Shown piece by piece: positions 52,727-60,902 of a stretch of DNA of 64,000 bases. Each line of letters opens with the position of its first letter. Positions within the stretch are counted from its first letter, which is position 1. The notes under the pieces were generated by a model that did no database searches, was not told where the DNA came from, and worked only from the letters and a program-made list of their open reading frames with translations. Source of the stretch: an uncultured Prevotella sp. GTDB lineage: Bacteria > Bacteroidota > Bacteroidia > Bacteroidales > Bacteroidaceae. The DNA lies in contig CAMNPM010000003.1 in the NCBI GenBank assembly GCA_946548065.1, forward strand, positions 1-64,000. The letters are read 5' to 3'. A program made the translations under genes and the position numbers.

Positions 52727-52735
52727 GGGGGGGGG
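52727..52735. repeat. Homopolymer run of nine G
   Basis: Nine consecutive G on the plus strand, 20 bp beyond the stop codon of the 59-aa gene on the minus strand. Runs of this length are prone to slippage, but no gene is read across it convincingly. Confidence 0.9.
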
Positions 52736-52754
52736 ACCGACAATTACGTGCTCG

Positions 52755-52934
52755 TCAGTACGGGAAACCAATGATTTCGTTCATGATGTTGTCGTGAATC
52801 TGGTCTGCGTCCATAGGCATCATCTCGGGCGAGCCCACCTCACCGCCGTTCAGCGTTTCGCTCGCTGATAGTAGTGCACCCTGAGACTTCAGGGGCACTA
52901 TCTGCATATCGGGAACTATATATTGCTTCTTCAT
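52755..52934 (-). CDS. Small protein (59 aa) coupled to the surface protein gene
   Basis: Not in the ORF track (60-codon limit). Hand translation: MKKQYIVPDMQIVPLKSQG, then LLSASETLNGGEVGS, ending MNEIIGFPY. Its ATG overlaps the stop of the 1345-aa surface protein by 4 bp (ATGA), so translation is coupled. No signal peptide. The MKKxYxxPxxxxVxL start followed by a Ser/Gly-rich segment is typical of many unannotated Prevotella small proteins and recalls peptide-precursor leaders. Function unknown. Confidence 0.75.
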   Translation of the reverse strand: MKKQYIVPDMQIVPLKSQGALLSASETLNGGEVGSPEMMPMDADQIHDNIMNEIIGFPY

Positions 52935-55900
52935 TTTACTACTACTTTTTTATTGTTATGAATATATACACCTTTCTCTGTTGGCTTGCTGGGCAGGCGG
53001 AAGCCTGTGATGGTCCACCATCCCTCGCCGCTCTGCTCCACCTGCGACTTGTCAAGCGGCACGATGCTGGTTGTGCCGTTGCCCCAGTCGACCGACAGGA
53101 ACTCAGGAGCCGACGTTGACGCGATGCGCAGATAAGCACGGAAGGGCCTGATGTGCGTATCAGCACCCACCTTGGCGAACTGTCCAGCCTTCAGACCATC
53201 CTTTGCCTCGCCCACGAAGCAATAGATACCATCAGGCGCTGATGGCCACGTATGCTCCTCATAGACACCATACAGGCCGTTGCTCTCCGACGAAGCATCG
53301 GGCGAGGCCGACGAGCCAGCTGCCGACACCTCCACACTCAGCATGGGTTTCATAGCGCCATTGCCTGCAGGCTGGAAAATATAGGCCGTATTAGCAGCAG
53401 GAGTGGCTACGAGGTTCAGGTTGACTGTACCCGTCGATGCATTATAGTCAGTGAACGTATAGAACGTACCGTTAGCCTTGTCGGGCTGGATGGCGTATGG
53501 CAGGAATACGGTGTAGCAGCTTGCATTGCCGCGAGCATCCGTACCCGTGCTGAACGAGCGGTTGAAGTCGGCCTTGGCGGCTGTGAAGTCGGCCGCAGCC
53601 TCGAAGCAGTCTGCATCGTCTTTCAGCCTCATGTCGTCGCAGATGCCACCGATGATGAAGTTCGCTCCCGTTGCTGTGTTGCCAGCCGGCAGATAGATAA
53701 GCGTGTTCTCATTCACATCGTTGAAAGCTCCGCCCACGCGCGAGAAGTGCTTGCCCGTAATCTTCGTTCCGCTCAGGTCGATATAGCTTGCCGACTTGTG
53801 GCTGCTGAAGGCATCATCGGGCAGGTCGGTAACATTAGCATTAGAAACCACTACACCGTACTTGCTTCCGCTGCCAGTAGCGATGTCACTGCTGGGATCC
53901 ATCAGCAGATAGGCAGCAGCCGGGTCAACGCTTGGAGTAACAATACTGCTCGACGACACCTTCAGTCCGCCGATGCCACCCGAGACAGAAGCCTTCGGCC
54001 CTGCGCGATGCCCGTCGTAGGCAGGAGCGGGAGTGGTAGTGCTGACCAGATACAAATAGGCATAAGTCGAACGAGATACTGCATAATCTGTCTTAAACTT
54101 AGCGTCATTATTATCAACCTTATTTTTCACCGTTATAGGATCCTGGCTGCCTATCTTCAGATGGAACTCATGGGTTTCGTCAGTATGCGTATCCAGCTCG
54201 ATGGTTCCCGTGCCTGCTGGCAGCAGGAAGGTAAGTCCCTTGAAGGCAGTTGCATAAGCCGAAGTACCAGGAACATATGTTCCATCCTCCACATTACCAT
54301 TTAAGGTAGCAACAGCCTCATCCGTCATCTCGCTGTTCAGCACCACCTCGCCATTATAGAAGCCATCATCTTTGACGTCGGACGCCTGCGTATCCTTCAG
54401 TGTATAAAGCACGTTGTTTATCACTAAGTTTGTCAGATTCGTCCCTTCTGTGGGAACAGCAGAGCCTGGAACTGTATAGTTAATGTCTGTCGTTTGAGTC
54501 TGAGCTGTAGATTGTACGTCATCTACAATCAATCCTAACGGTGCCCCTATATTCGCAGCAGTAATAGCAGCAGCAGTGCCAATCAGCGAGGTTGCGTTCT
54601 CTGGGGTAGAAGAAAGAATGGCCAGAGGGTGCTTGATTTCAGCCGACTGGAAGCCCTGAATGACACCACTTGTACCACCCAGCGTCAATGTTCCTGGATT
54701 GGTGTCGCCGGTCCCAATGACCAGTTTCGGCATCCCCTGGTTGGTATCTATAATGGCCGAGGTACTGCCAGAAATGGTATTCTCCCCCATCAAGTATAGC
54801 TCCAGTTCAGCTCCCTCTTCTAATCCTGTCTCTATCTTCTGCAGTGTGGCACCATTCAGCACCAGACGACTGTTACCATCGAACTGAACAGTGGCAGTCT
54901 CACCGCCCAGCACGTTACCCTTGTTAGCTTCAGTTACCTGCACATCATTCACCCAGATAGGATATCCAGGATTTATGGTAAGTGTAAACTGCAGGTTTTC
55001 TGTATTTAGTACTTTACACCCAATCTCTTCTTGTTCACCTATACGAACTTCAAACGTAGCTGTACCAGGACCGACAATCGTCATTTCTCCTGTTTTTTCG
55101 TTAATGGTCGCAATATTTGAGAAATCTGCAACTGCACTTTGATTGTATGAAATTGAAAGCCCGTCGGCTGAGCCTACGGCAGGTTGCAGAGTGGGAGCAG
55201 CCTTGCTAGATACTTTTCCGTAAATGACAGAAAGTGATTCTTCTGACAATCCGAAGAGCTTGGCAGTAATGGTTTCACTTACCACTGAGCCCATTCTTTT
55301 CCATGCTGTGACAGTACAAGGACCACCCAACAATACATCTTCATTCTGATAAACTGCCTCTACGACATCCTGCATATCGCTGGAAACATAGTCTATTGAA
55401 TAAACTATTTTCACGTTGTCACTAAAGCACTCAAAACCAATATAATAAGTTCCTTTATCATCTTTGCCGCTATAAAAACAGTTCTTGACAGAAGACAACT
55501 CGCTAGTAAAGGTTACAAATGTCACAGGACTTCCATCTTTATTACTAAAAGCTTTGCTATTATCGTTATACGCCCCGCCATTTTCATCAATAAGAGAGGT
55601 CGTAAAGCTGCTAAAGCCACTGATAACAGAGGGAGAAGTTGTTTCTGATTGACTGCTGGATTTAAGTTCTAATGACACAGCACCAGTAGCCTCGCTATCC
55701 TTGGAGATAGTCAACACACCCGTACCATTGATAGCACTGACGTCGGAAGAGGTGATTGAATTACTACCAATGAGGCTTATCGTCAGACTCTCCAAGCTAC
55801 TAACGACAGAGCCTCTTATTGTAGCACCATTCAGCGTCAAGACGCTATTCTCCGCATCGAACTTCACCGTAGCATTATCATCGCCCAAAACATTGGCAGC

Positions 55901-56968
55901 ATTGCTTTCCGACACAGGAACACCAGCAACGGTAATACCATAGGTCTCTGCTTCGCTCACTGAAGCCGTCTTACCATCCTGACCCAAACTCCAAGAAAGG
56001 CCGTTGTTACAAGTAGGTTCCGCCTGATTGGAGAACCCGTCTAATACTGCCTCGCCTCCCGCCAGCGTCAGCGAGCCCGGATTATCATTTGAAGTGGTAA
56101 ACGTAATGGTGGGTGTACTGCCCGAGCTGGCATGTTTAATAGCGGTTCCCGTACACGAGATGCTGTTCGAGCCAGCAAGCGCAATCGTCAAGTCACCCAG
56201 CAAACTCTCAATGGCATCACCAGAATAATTACTAATAGTCGTCCCATTCAGTATCACAGTGTTTGACTGATTATCAAAAGCCACCATCTTGTCGCCCAAG
56301 ACATTTGAAATGTTATTACTCGTCACTTGCTGTCCGGCAATCCAGATGTTATAAAGCGTCGCAGAAGTGATTGTTACTTTAGTTACAGGATCATTTCCGC
56401 ATATCAGGTAATTAGGGGAGCCATAGTTCACCGTATTGCTCGAATTCAACTCAACAAAATGGAGTGGTGCATCTGGTCCGACACCAGTTAGCTCCAAGAA
56501 TTCCGATATTGCCTGCTGCTCCCTTGCATTGATTGTAAGTTCGGCTGCTGCTGTATTTCCACCCGTAAATATCAGCGGAGGATTATTTCCAATATTGCCT
56601 GTAATGGCTCCATTAATGGTGTTGTTGCCAAGTATGTTTATTGTCAAAGCATTAGATTCACTTCCTCCGCTTGCAGGTATAAAGTTATGTGTTCCCTCCC
56701 AGCTTATACCGCCTTCAATTCTTGCTCCTTCCAGCGTCAGCGTGTTCGTTTTTTCATCAAAAGAAACAGTAGCATCATTATCGCCCAAGACATTTCTCGC
56801 ATTCTTTGCAGAAACATTAGTACCAGCTACCGTAAGACCATAGGACTCATCTTGCGCCCACGCCCGTTGTGGCAGCAACATCATTGCTGCAATGAGCAGC
56901 ATTGTCAGGAGCAGCGACTGCCCTCGCCCACCCGATTTCATTTGGTTAGGTAAAAGTTGTTTCATCAT
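52931..56968 (-). CDS. Large repeat surface protein with T9SS-type C-terminus
   Basis: 1345-aa exported protein. The signal peptide ends RAWAQ (about residue 39). At least four repeats begin Y(G/N/P)(L/I)(T/W)V and contain NVLGD...VxFDxxxNTLTLxGAxI (about residues 43, 204, 343 and 669); each continues into beta-strand-rich sequence with SNSIS/NTISG turns, resembling a parallel beta-helix or carbohydrate-binding modules. The last about 75 residues end KGVYIHNNKKVVVK, which fits a type IX secretion (type A) sorting domain. Likely cell-surface or secreted; a possible adhesin or glycan-binder. Coupled to a 59-aa downstream gene. It is AT-richer than its neighbours in the middle. Confidence 0.85.
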   Translation of the reverse strand: MMKQLLPNQMKSGGRGQSLLLTMLLIAAMMLLPQRAWAQDESYGLTVAGTNVSAKNARNVLGDNDATVSFDEKTNTLTLEGARIEGGISWEGTHNFIPASGGSESNALTINILGNNTINGAITGNIGNNPPLIFTGGNTAAAELTINAREQQAISEFLELTGVGPDAPLHFVELNSSNTVNYGSPNYLICGNDPVTKVTITSATLYNIWIAGQQVTSNNISNVLGDKMVAFDNQSNTVILNGTTISNYSGDAIESLLGDLTIALAGSNSISCTGTAIKHASSGSTPTITFTTSNDNPGSLTLAGGEAVLDGFSNQAEPTCNNGLSWSLGQDGKTASVSEAETYGITVAGVPVSESNAANVLGDDNATVKFDAENSVLTLNGATIRGSVVSSLESLTISLIGSNSITSSDVSAINGTGVLTISKDSEATGAVSLELKSSSQSETTSPSVISGFSSFTTSLIDENGGAYNDNSKAFSNKDGSPVTFVTFTSELSSVKNCFYSGKDDKGTYYIGFECFSDNVKIVYSIDYVSSDMQDVVEAVYQNEDVLLGGPCTVTAWKRMGSVVSETITAKLFGLSEESLSVIYGKVSSKAAPTLQPAVGSADGLSISYNQSAVADFSNIATINEKTGEMTIVGPGTATFEVRIGEQEEIGCKVLNTENLQFTLTINPGYPIWVNDVQVTEANKGNVLGGETATVQFDGNSRLVLNGATLQKIETGLEEGAELELYLMGENTISGSTSAIIDTNQGMPKLVIGTGDTNPGTLTLGGTSGVIQGFQSAEIKHPLAILSSTPENATSLIGTAAAITAANIGAPLGLIVDDVQSTAQTQTTDINYTVPGSAVPTEGTNLTNLVINNVLYTLKDTQASDVKDDGFYNGEVVLNSEMTDEAVATLNGNVEDGTYVPGTSAYATAFKGLTFLLPAGTGTIELDTHTDETHEFHLKIGSQDPITVKNKVDNNDAKFKTDYAVSRSTYAYLYLVSTTTPAPAYDGHRAGPKASVSGGIGGLKVSSSSIVTPSVDPAAAYLLMDPSSDIATGSGSKYGVVVSNANVTDLPDDAFSSHKSASYIDLSGTKITGKHFSRVGGAFNDVNENTLIYLPAGNTATGANFIIGGICDDMRLKDDADCFEAAADFTAAKADFNRSFSTGTDARGNASCYTVFLPYAIQPDKANGTFYTFTDYNASTGTVNLNLVATPAANTAYIFQPAGNGAMKPMLSVEVSAAGSSASPDASSESNGLYGVYEEHTWPSAPDGIYCFVGEAKDGLKAGQFAKVGADTHIRPFRAYLRIASTSAPEFLSVDWGNGTTSIVPLDKSQVEQSGEGWWTITGFRLPSKPTEKGVYIHNNKKVVVK

Positions 56969-57024
56969 AATAATATTGTTTCTAATTTGTTGACTGAGGT
57001 TCTATTGCTGTTGATTACACTTGG

Positions 57025-57056
57025 CAAAGATACGAATAGTTTTCCACACTACCAAA
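57025..57056 (-). promoter_or_regulatory. Promoter of the surface protein gene
   Basis: On the minus strand TTTG (57056-57053), 20 bp, TATCTTTG (57032-57025). The leader would be about 50 nt. Confidence 0.8.
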
Positions 57057-57115
57057 TATTTAGCGGTAAAAAATTATTTTCCCTGCAAGTCGGAACAGAC
57101 GCTCAAAACCTGACG

Positions 57116-57140
57116 TGTGACAATTTTCAAAATTGTCACA
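57116..57140. promoter_or_regulatory. Perfect 25-bp palindrome upstream of the surface protein promoter
   Basis: TGTGACAATTTT-C-AAAATTGTCACA: 12-bp arms around one central base, 60 bp upstream of the -33 box. It could be an operator for a dimeric regulator. As RNA it would form a hairpin with almost no loop, so a DNA-level role is more likely. Confidence 0.6.
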
Positions 57141-57150
57141 TCCGCGTTCT

Positions 57151-57194
57151 AAAAATTTTTCCTCGCCTGGGAGAAATAAAATTCTCAGGCGAGG
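57151..57194 (-). terminator. Terminator of the def-TPR operon side
   Basis: On the minus strand CCTCGCCT-GAGAA / TTCTC-CC-AGGCGAGG, a long stem with a 2-nt bulge, followed by AAAAATTTTT. It lies about 130 bp past the last minus-strand gene. Confidence 0.6.
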
Positions 57195-57289
57195 AAACGA
57201 CAGCTTAACTCCGACTTACCTCCGACTTAACGAAGGCAACGAGACATGATAACCATTTAAGCGACAAGTAGTTAAGCAAAAACCGACAG

Positions 57290-57329
57290 GCCGAAAAGCT
57301 GTAAAAAGCTATAAAAAGCCAAAAAGGCT
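57290..57329 (-). repeat. 10-bp repeat x4 at the 3' end of the 182-aa gene
   Basis: Plus-strand decamers gccgaaaagc, tgtaaaaagc, tataaaaagc, caaaaaggct in register; the last reaches the stop codon of the 182-aa gene. Confidence 0.8.
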
Positions 57330-57876
57330 ATTGAGAGATAAGCCCCTCTTCCGCCAGTTCGCGGAGGGCGGTTTCGGCATCCTTGGAGGGCTTGACCTGT
57401 CCGAGGCGCAATTCTTCGCGCTGGGCATCCCAACCTACGACGTAGCACACGAGGTCTTTCATCGTGTAGTATCCCTGGAAGGGCAGCTTCTTTCCCATGC
57501 GCGAGTTGAGGTTGAAGGTGGCGTCGAGATGGTCGTTATAGCCAATGACCTGACGGGCAAACACCAGCTTGTCGGCTCCCATGCGCCAGGCGCGCACAAA
57601 GACGTCGCCAAAGCGGTTGAAGGGTCTGAGGTTGAGGTACAGCACACCCTCGTGGCTCAGGGCGAAGCAGCGCTTGAGCCGATGGCGCATCTTTCGGTCG
57701 CCAACCTGCAGGTCGAGGGCCAGCGAGTCTTCTTTGGCTGAAGGCACCAGCTGCATGTCGGTGTCTACACTCTGCCAACGGTCGGCGATGAAGTCCTGGT
57801 AGCTGGCGCAGTACTTGTCTTGTGCCAAGCCCACAAGGGGCATCAGCATCAGTATGACGATAAGTAGTTTCTTCAT
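57328..57876 (-). CDS. Exported hypothetical protein (182 aa)
   Basis: Signal peptide MKKLLIVILMLMPLVGLAQ, then a soluble domain (YCASYQDFIADRWQS near the mature N-terminus, RPFNRFGDVFVRAWR, LCYVVGWDAQ). I recognise no named family; small periplasmic proteins of this style are common in Bacteroidota. It starts inside the end of the TPR gene (4-bp overlap), so the two are coupled. Confidence 0.8.
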   Translation of the reverse strand: MKKLLIVILMLMPLVGLAQDKYCASYQDFIADRWQSVDTDMQLVPSAKEDSLALDLQVGDRKMRHRLKRCFALSHEGVLYLNLRPFNRFGDVFVRAWRMGADKLVFARQVIGYNDHLDATFNLNSRMGKKLPFQGYYTMKDLVCYVVGWDAQREELRLGQVKPSKDAETALRELAEEGLISQ

Positions 57877-59831
57877 TGTCTGTATTTCTTGATAATACTG
57901 TATGCGGTGTAGAGTCCGAGCTCGCCTGCTTTCGACAGGTCGTCGATGCCCTCCTGTGTATGCTTGGCGGCAATGCGGGCGAGTCCGCGGTTATACCACG
58001 CCTCTGCCAAGTTGGCATCCAGCTCGATGGCCTTCGAATAGTCACTGATGGCTCCTGAGAAGTCCTGCCGCTCAACGCTGACGTTGCCCCTATTATAATA
58101 GAGGTACGCGTTGGCATCCAGCTCGATGGCCCGGTTGAGGTCGATGAGCACGTTGGCAGTCTTCATGCGCACATCGGTGCCTTGCGAGGCGTTGAAGTGA
58201 TTGAGGCGCGACTGGCACACGGCGCGCTGCCAATAGGCGAGCGACGAGGTGGAGTCGGTTTGCAGATAGGTGGTGAGGTCGTCGATGGCATCGGCATAGT
58301 TCTGTATGACGCTGAGTGCGACGGCCCGCTCCAGCAGGTTGCTGAGCTGTCCTATGCGGCTGAAGTAGCGCTGTGTGGCAGCTTCGCTCAGTGTGGTGGT
58401 GGTGCAGACGATGTACAGCTGGCGGTCGGCAGGCAGTGTGTGGTTGAGGGAGTCGACGTGGCGGTCGAAGGCCACATAGTGCTTCACGACGCTCTGCTGC
58501 CGCTCAGTGCTCAGCACGTACATGGGCATATAGTCCAGAGCCACACGCCGGTTCTGCACACGTCCGCGCCAGGCGGTCTGGTAGTCGCTCTCCATCTCCT
58601 GCTCGTCGGCCACAGCCAGCTGGTTGTATTTCTCGATGTCCTCGTCGCTGCGCTTACGCATCTGCCGCTTCGACAGTCGGGGCTGACGGCCATAGCGCTT
58701 GTCAATCTGGGCTTTCAGGATGCGAAACTCGTCGATTTCGGCCTGCTTGGTCATGCCCAGCTTGCGGTAGCACTGTGCGCGCTGGTGCAGTCCGGTCCAG
58801 AAATTGGGATATTGCTCGATGACCTTCGAGTAGTCGCGGATGGCCGCTCGTGGATTGCCTGTCTGTTCGAGGAGCAGGGCGCGGTTGTAGAGGGCCATCA
58901 GGTTGTCGGGTTCCAGCTTCAGCACGAAGTCGAAGTCGGTAATGGCGCGGTTGTCGTCGCCCACCTGAGCGCGCAGCAGTCCGCGGTTGTAGTGTCCCAG
59001 GAAGTTGTTGGGGTCGTAGTCGAGGGCGGTGTCGTAGTCGGACATAGCCCCTCGCAGGTTGTTCTGGTTGAAGCGGGCCAGAGCGCGGTTGATGTAGAGT
59101 CCTGCATCGCGCGGCAACAGATGAATGGCTTTGTCGAGCGACTGCTCGCCCTCCTTCCACTCGCTCCGGGCCAGGCTGATGACAGCCCGCTGGGCCCATA
59201 CGCGACCGTTGTATGCATCGAGCTCCAGGCTCTGCTCCAGCGCGGCGATGGCCTGGGCGGTGTCCTTCTGCTGCAGGTAGGCCTGCGCTTTCATCGCGGG
59301 GATGCTGGCGTTCTTGCTCCACTTCACCGACATCGTGTCCAGCTCGGCCAGCGCTCCCTCGTAGTCTTTTTGCTGCAGTCGGCACAGTGCGCGGTTGTGC
59401 CAAAGGCTGGAGGTCTCGGGTTCGTAGTGCAGGGCGCGGTTGTAGTCGCTGATGGCCTCCTGGTATTTCTTCTGCTGGATGCGGCACAGTCCGCGCAGCT
59501 CGTAGATGCCCACCACGAAGGGGTTGCGGCTGATGGCCTCGGAGCAGTCGCTCTCGGCTCCTGAATAGTCGTCGAGATAGTACTTGGCCACACCCCTGTA
59601 GTACCAAGGTTCATAGAGGTATGGTTTGGCGGAGATGACTTGGTTGAAGTACTGGATGCTCAGCACATAGTCTTCGTAGTAGAGTGCCGAGCGTCCGTTC
59701 ATCAGCAGGCGGTCGGTATTAAACTGGGCCAGAGCCCCCTGAGGGATGAACGAAAAAAGAAAAATGAGAAGCGACCAGAGAACACTCTTTCCGCTTCTGT
59801 TCCTACTACTATTACTATGATTATCCAACAT
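57873..59831 (-). CDS. Exported TPR protein
   Basis: 652 aa with an N-terminal membrane/signal segment (SVLWSLLIFLFSFIPQGALAQ, about 16-36). At least twelve TPR motifs follow (for example AEADC-type SDCSEAISRNPFVVGIYELRGLCRI, SDYNRALHYEP, TDFDFVLKLEPDNLMALYNRALLL). A less regular segment (about 390-500) separates the first block from a C-terminal block of three TPRs (SDYSKAIELDANLAEAWYNRGLARI). It probably acts as a periplasmic scaffold. The spacer to def is a pure 7-bp repeat array. Confidence 0.9.
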   Translation of the reverse strand: MLDNHSNSSRNRSGKSVLWSLLIFLFSFIPQGALAQFNTDRLLMNGRSALYYEDYVLSIQYFNQVISAKPYLYEPWYYRGVAKYYLDDYSGAESDCSEAISRNPFVVGIYELRGLCRIQQKKYQEAISDYNRALHYEPETSSLWHNRALCRLQQKDYEGALAELDTMSVKWSKNASIPAMKAQAYLQQKDTAQAIAALEQSLELDAYNGRVWAQRAVISLARSEWKEGEQSLDKAIHLLPRDAGLYINRALARFNQNNLRGAMSDYDTALDYDPNNFLGHYNRGLLRAQVGDDNRAITDFDFVLKLEPDNLMALYNRALLLEQTGNPRAAIRDYSKVIEQYPNFWTGLHQRAQCYRKLGMTKQAEIDEFRILKAQIDKRYGRQPRLSKRQMRKRSDEDIEKYNQLAVADEQEMESDYQTAWRGRVQNRRVALDYMPMYVLSTERQQSVVKHYVAFDRHVDSLNHTLPADRQLYIVCTTTTLSEAATQRYFSRIGQLSNLLERAVALSVIQNYADAIDDLTTYLQTDSTSSLAYWQRAVCQSRLNHFNASQGTDVRMKTANVLIDLNRAIELDANAYLYYNRGNVSVERQDFSGAISDYSKAIELDANLAEAWYNRGLARIAAKHTQEGIDDLSKAGELGLYTAYSIIKKYRQ

Positions 59832-59836
59832 CTCTT

Positions 59837-59892
59837 TTACCTCTTACCTCAGACCTCATCCCTCAGACCTCATCCCTCAGACCTCTTACCTC
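59837..59892 (-). repeat. 7-bp repeat x8 across the def/TPR boundary
   Basis: Eight heptamers in perfect register on the plus strand: ttacctc, ttacctc, agacctc, atccctc, agacctc, atccctc, agacctc, ttacctc. The last unit contains the def stop codon (AGG TAA on the minus strand); the first ends 5 bp from the TPR start codon. On the mRNA the units read GAGGTAA/GAGGTCT/GAGGGAT, so they present repeated Shine-Dalgarno-like GAGG. Confidence 0.95.
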
Positions 59893-60446
59893 TTGACGGG
59901 TTTGGTCTTGTATGCGCAGCGATAGCGCCCCAGCGTCAGGGCCTTGAGCTTGCTCTTGATGAGCTGCTTGCGGAGCGGCGAGATATGGTCGACAAACATC
60001 TTTCCGTCAAGATGGTCGAACTCGTGCTGCATCACGCGCGCCAGGTATCCGCCAATCCACTGGTCATGATGCTGGAACTGCCCGTCGTCCCATTCAACGT
60101 GAACGCGCGTGGGACGTACCACCTTCTCGTGAATGGCGGGCAGCGACAGACAGCCCTCCTCGGAGGTGTCGGTCTTCGTGTCGTCGTACTCGATGATGTG
60201 TGGATTGATGTAAACCTGACGAAAGCCTTTGTATTCGGGCAGGTCGTCGCTGATAACGTCGAGGTCGATGACTGAGAGGCGGATGGACTTGCCCACCTGG
60301 GGTGCTGCCAGCCCGATGCCCTCGCTCTGGGCCAGCGTCTCCCACATGTCGTTAATCAGCTGCTCCAGCTGTGGATAGTCGGGGGTGATATCCTCGGCCA
60401 CCTTGCGCAGCACGGGGTTTCCGTAAATATATATTGGTAGAATCAT
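59886..60446 (-). CDS. def: Peptide deformylase
   Basis: Removes the formyl group from nascent proteins. 186 aa. Motif 1 GIGLAAPQVG, motif 2 EEGCLSLP (metal Cys), motif 3 QHEFDHLDG (metal His and catalytic Glu). Partner step of map elsewhere in the window. It lies 36 bp downstream of ruvX. Confidence 0.97.
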   Translation of the reverse strand: MILPIYIYGNPVLRKVAEDITPDYPQLEQLINDMWETLAQSEGIGLAAPQVGKSIRLSVIDLDVISDDLPEYKGFRQVYINPHIIEYDDTKTDTSEEGCLSLPAIHEKVVRPTRVHVEWDDGQFQHHDQWIGGYLARVMQHEFDHLDGKMFVDHISPLRKQLIKSKLKALTLGRYRCAYKTKPVKR

Positions 60447-60482
60447 TGGATGGTCTTACAATTTCTTTTCAACTGTTGCACT

Positions 60483-60899
60483 TCACAATTTCTTGCTTCT
60501 CATATAGTCCTCAAGGATGATGGTGGCCGAAATCTCGTCCACCAGAGCCTTGTCCTGGCGCGACTTCTTCTTCAGCCCTCCCTCAAGCATAGCCCTATGG
60601 GCCAGCACGGAGGTGAAACGCTCGTCGTAGTACTCGATGGGTATTTCTGGCTTTGCCTTGCGCCAGCGGTTGACAAACTGCTGCACACGCTGCAGATTCT
60701 CGCTGGGTGCGCCATTGGGCTGTCGAGGCTCGCCAATCACGATGCGCTCCACGGGCTCACGGCTCACATACTGGCACAGCCAGTCGAAGAGCTCTGATGT
60801 GGCGACAGTCGCCAACCCGCCAGCGATGAGCTGCAGCGGGTCGGTGACTGCCAATCCGGTTCGTTTCTTACCGTAGTCTATCGACAGTATCCTTGCCAC
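60483..60899 (-). CDS. ruvX: YqgF/RuvX putative Holliday-junction resolvase
   Basis: 138-aa RNase H-fold nuclease (YqgF). ILSIDYGKKRTGLAVTD carries the first catalytic Asp, RIVIGEPRQPNG the strand with the glycine-rich loop, IEYYDERFTSVLAHRA the catalytic Glu segment, and KKSRQDKALVDEISATIIL the last Asp. The family is implicated in pre-16S rRNA processing as well as recombination. 3 bp downstream of the SPOR gene. Confidence 0.95.
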   Translation of the reverse strand: MARILSIDYGKKRTGLAVTDPLQLIAGGLATVATSELFDWLCQYVSREPVERIVIGEPRQPNGAPSENLQRVQQFVNRWRKAKPEIPIEYYDERFTSVLAHRAMLEGGLKKKSRQDKALVDEISATIILEDYMRSKKL

Positions 60900-60902
60900 A
60901 CC

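Larger units (their letters stand above)
56969..57327. other. 359-bp spacer with regulatory and repeat elements
   Basis: From the surface protein start outwards it holds a consensus minus-strand promoter (57025-57056), a perfect 25-bp palindrome, a bulged GC hairpin acting as terminator for the genes to the right, an 11-bp direct repeat (ctccgactta at 57209 and 57220), and a 10-bp repeat array at 57290-57329. I see no gene in it. Confidence 0.7.

Noticed and set aside
52541-52771. 76-aa minus-strand ORF downstream of the 59-aa gene
   Set aside because: Crosses the G9 run and the tRNA promoter and has no sensible composition; a frame-shifted extension of the 59-aa protein cannot be supported.
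57116-57140. CRP-like TGTGA...TCACA site
   Set aside because: CRP sites need a 6-bp spacer between the half sites; here it is 15 bp, so I kept only the neutral description as a palindrome.
58182-59564. 460-aa plus-strand ORF
   Set aside because: Antisense to the TPR protein gene; Val/Gly/His-rich shadow.
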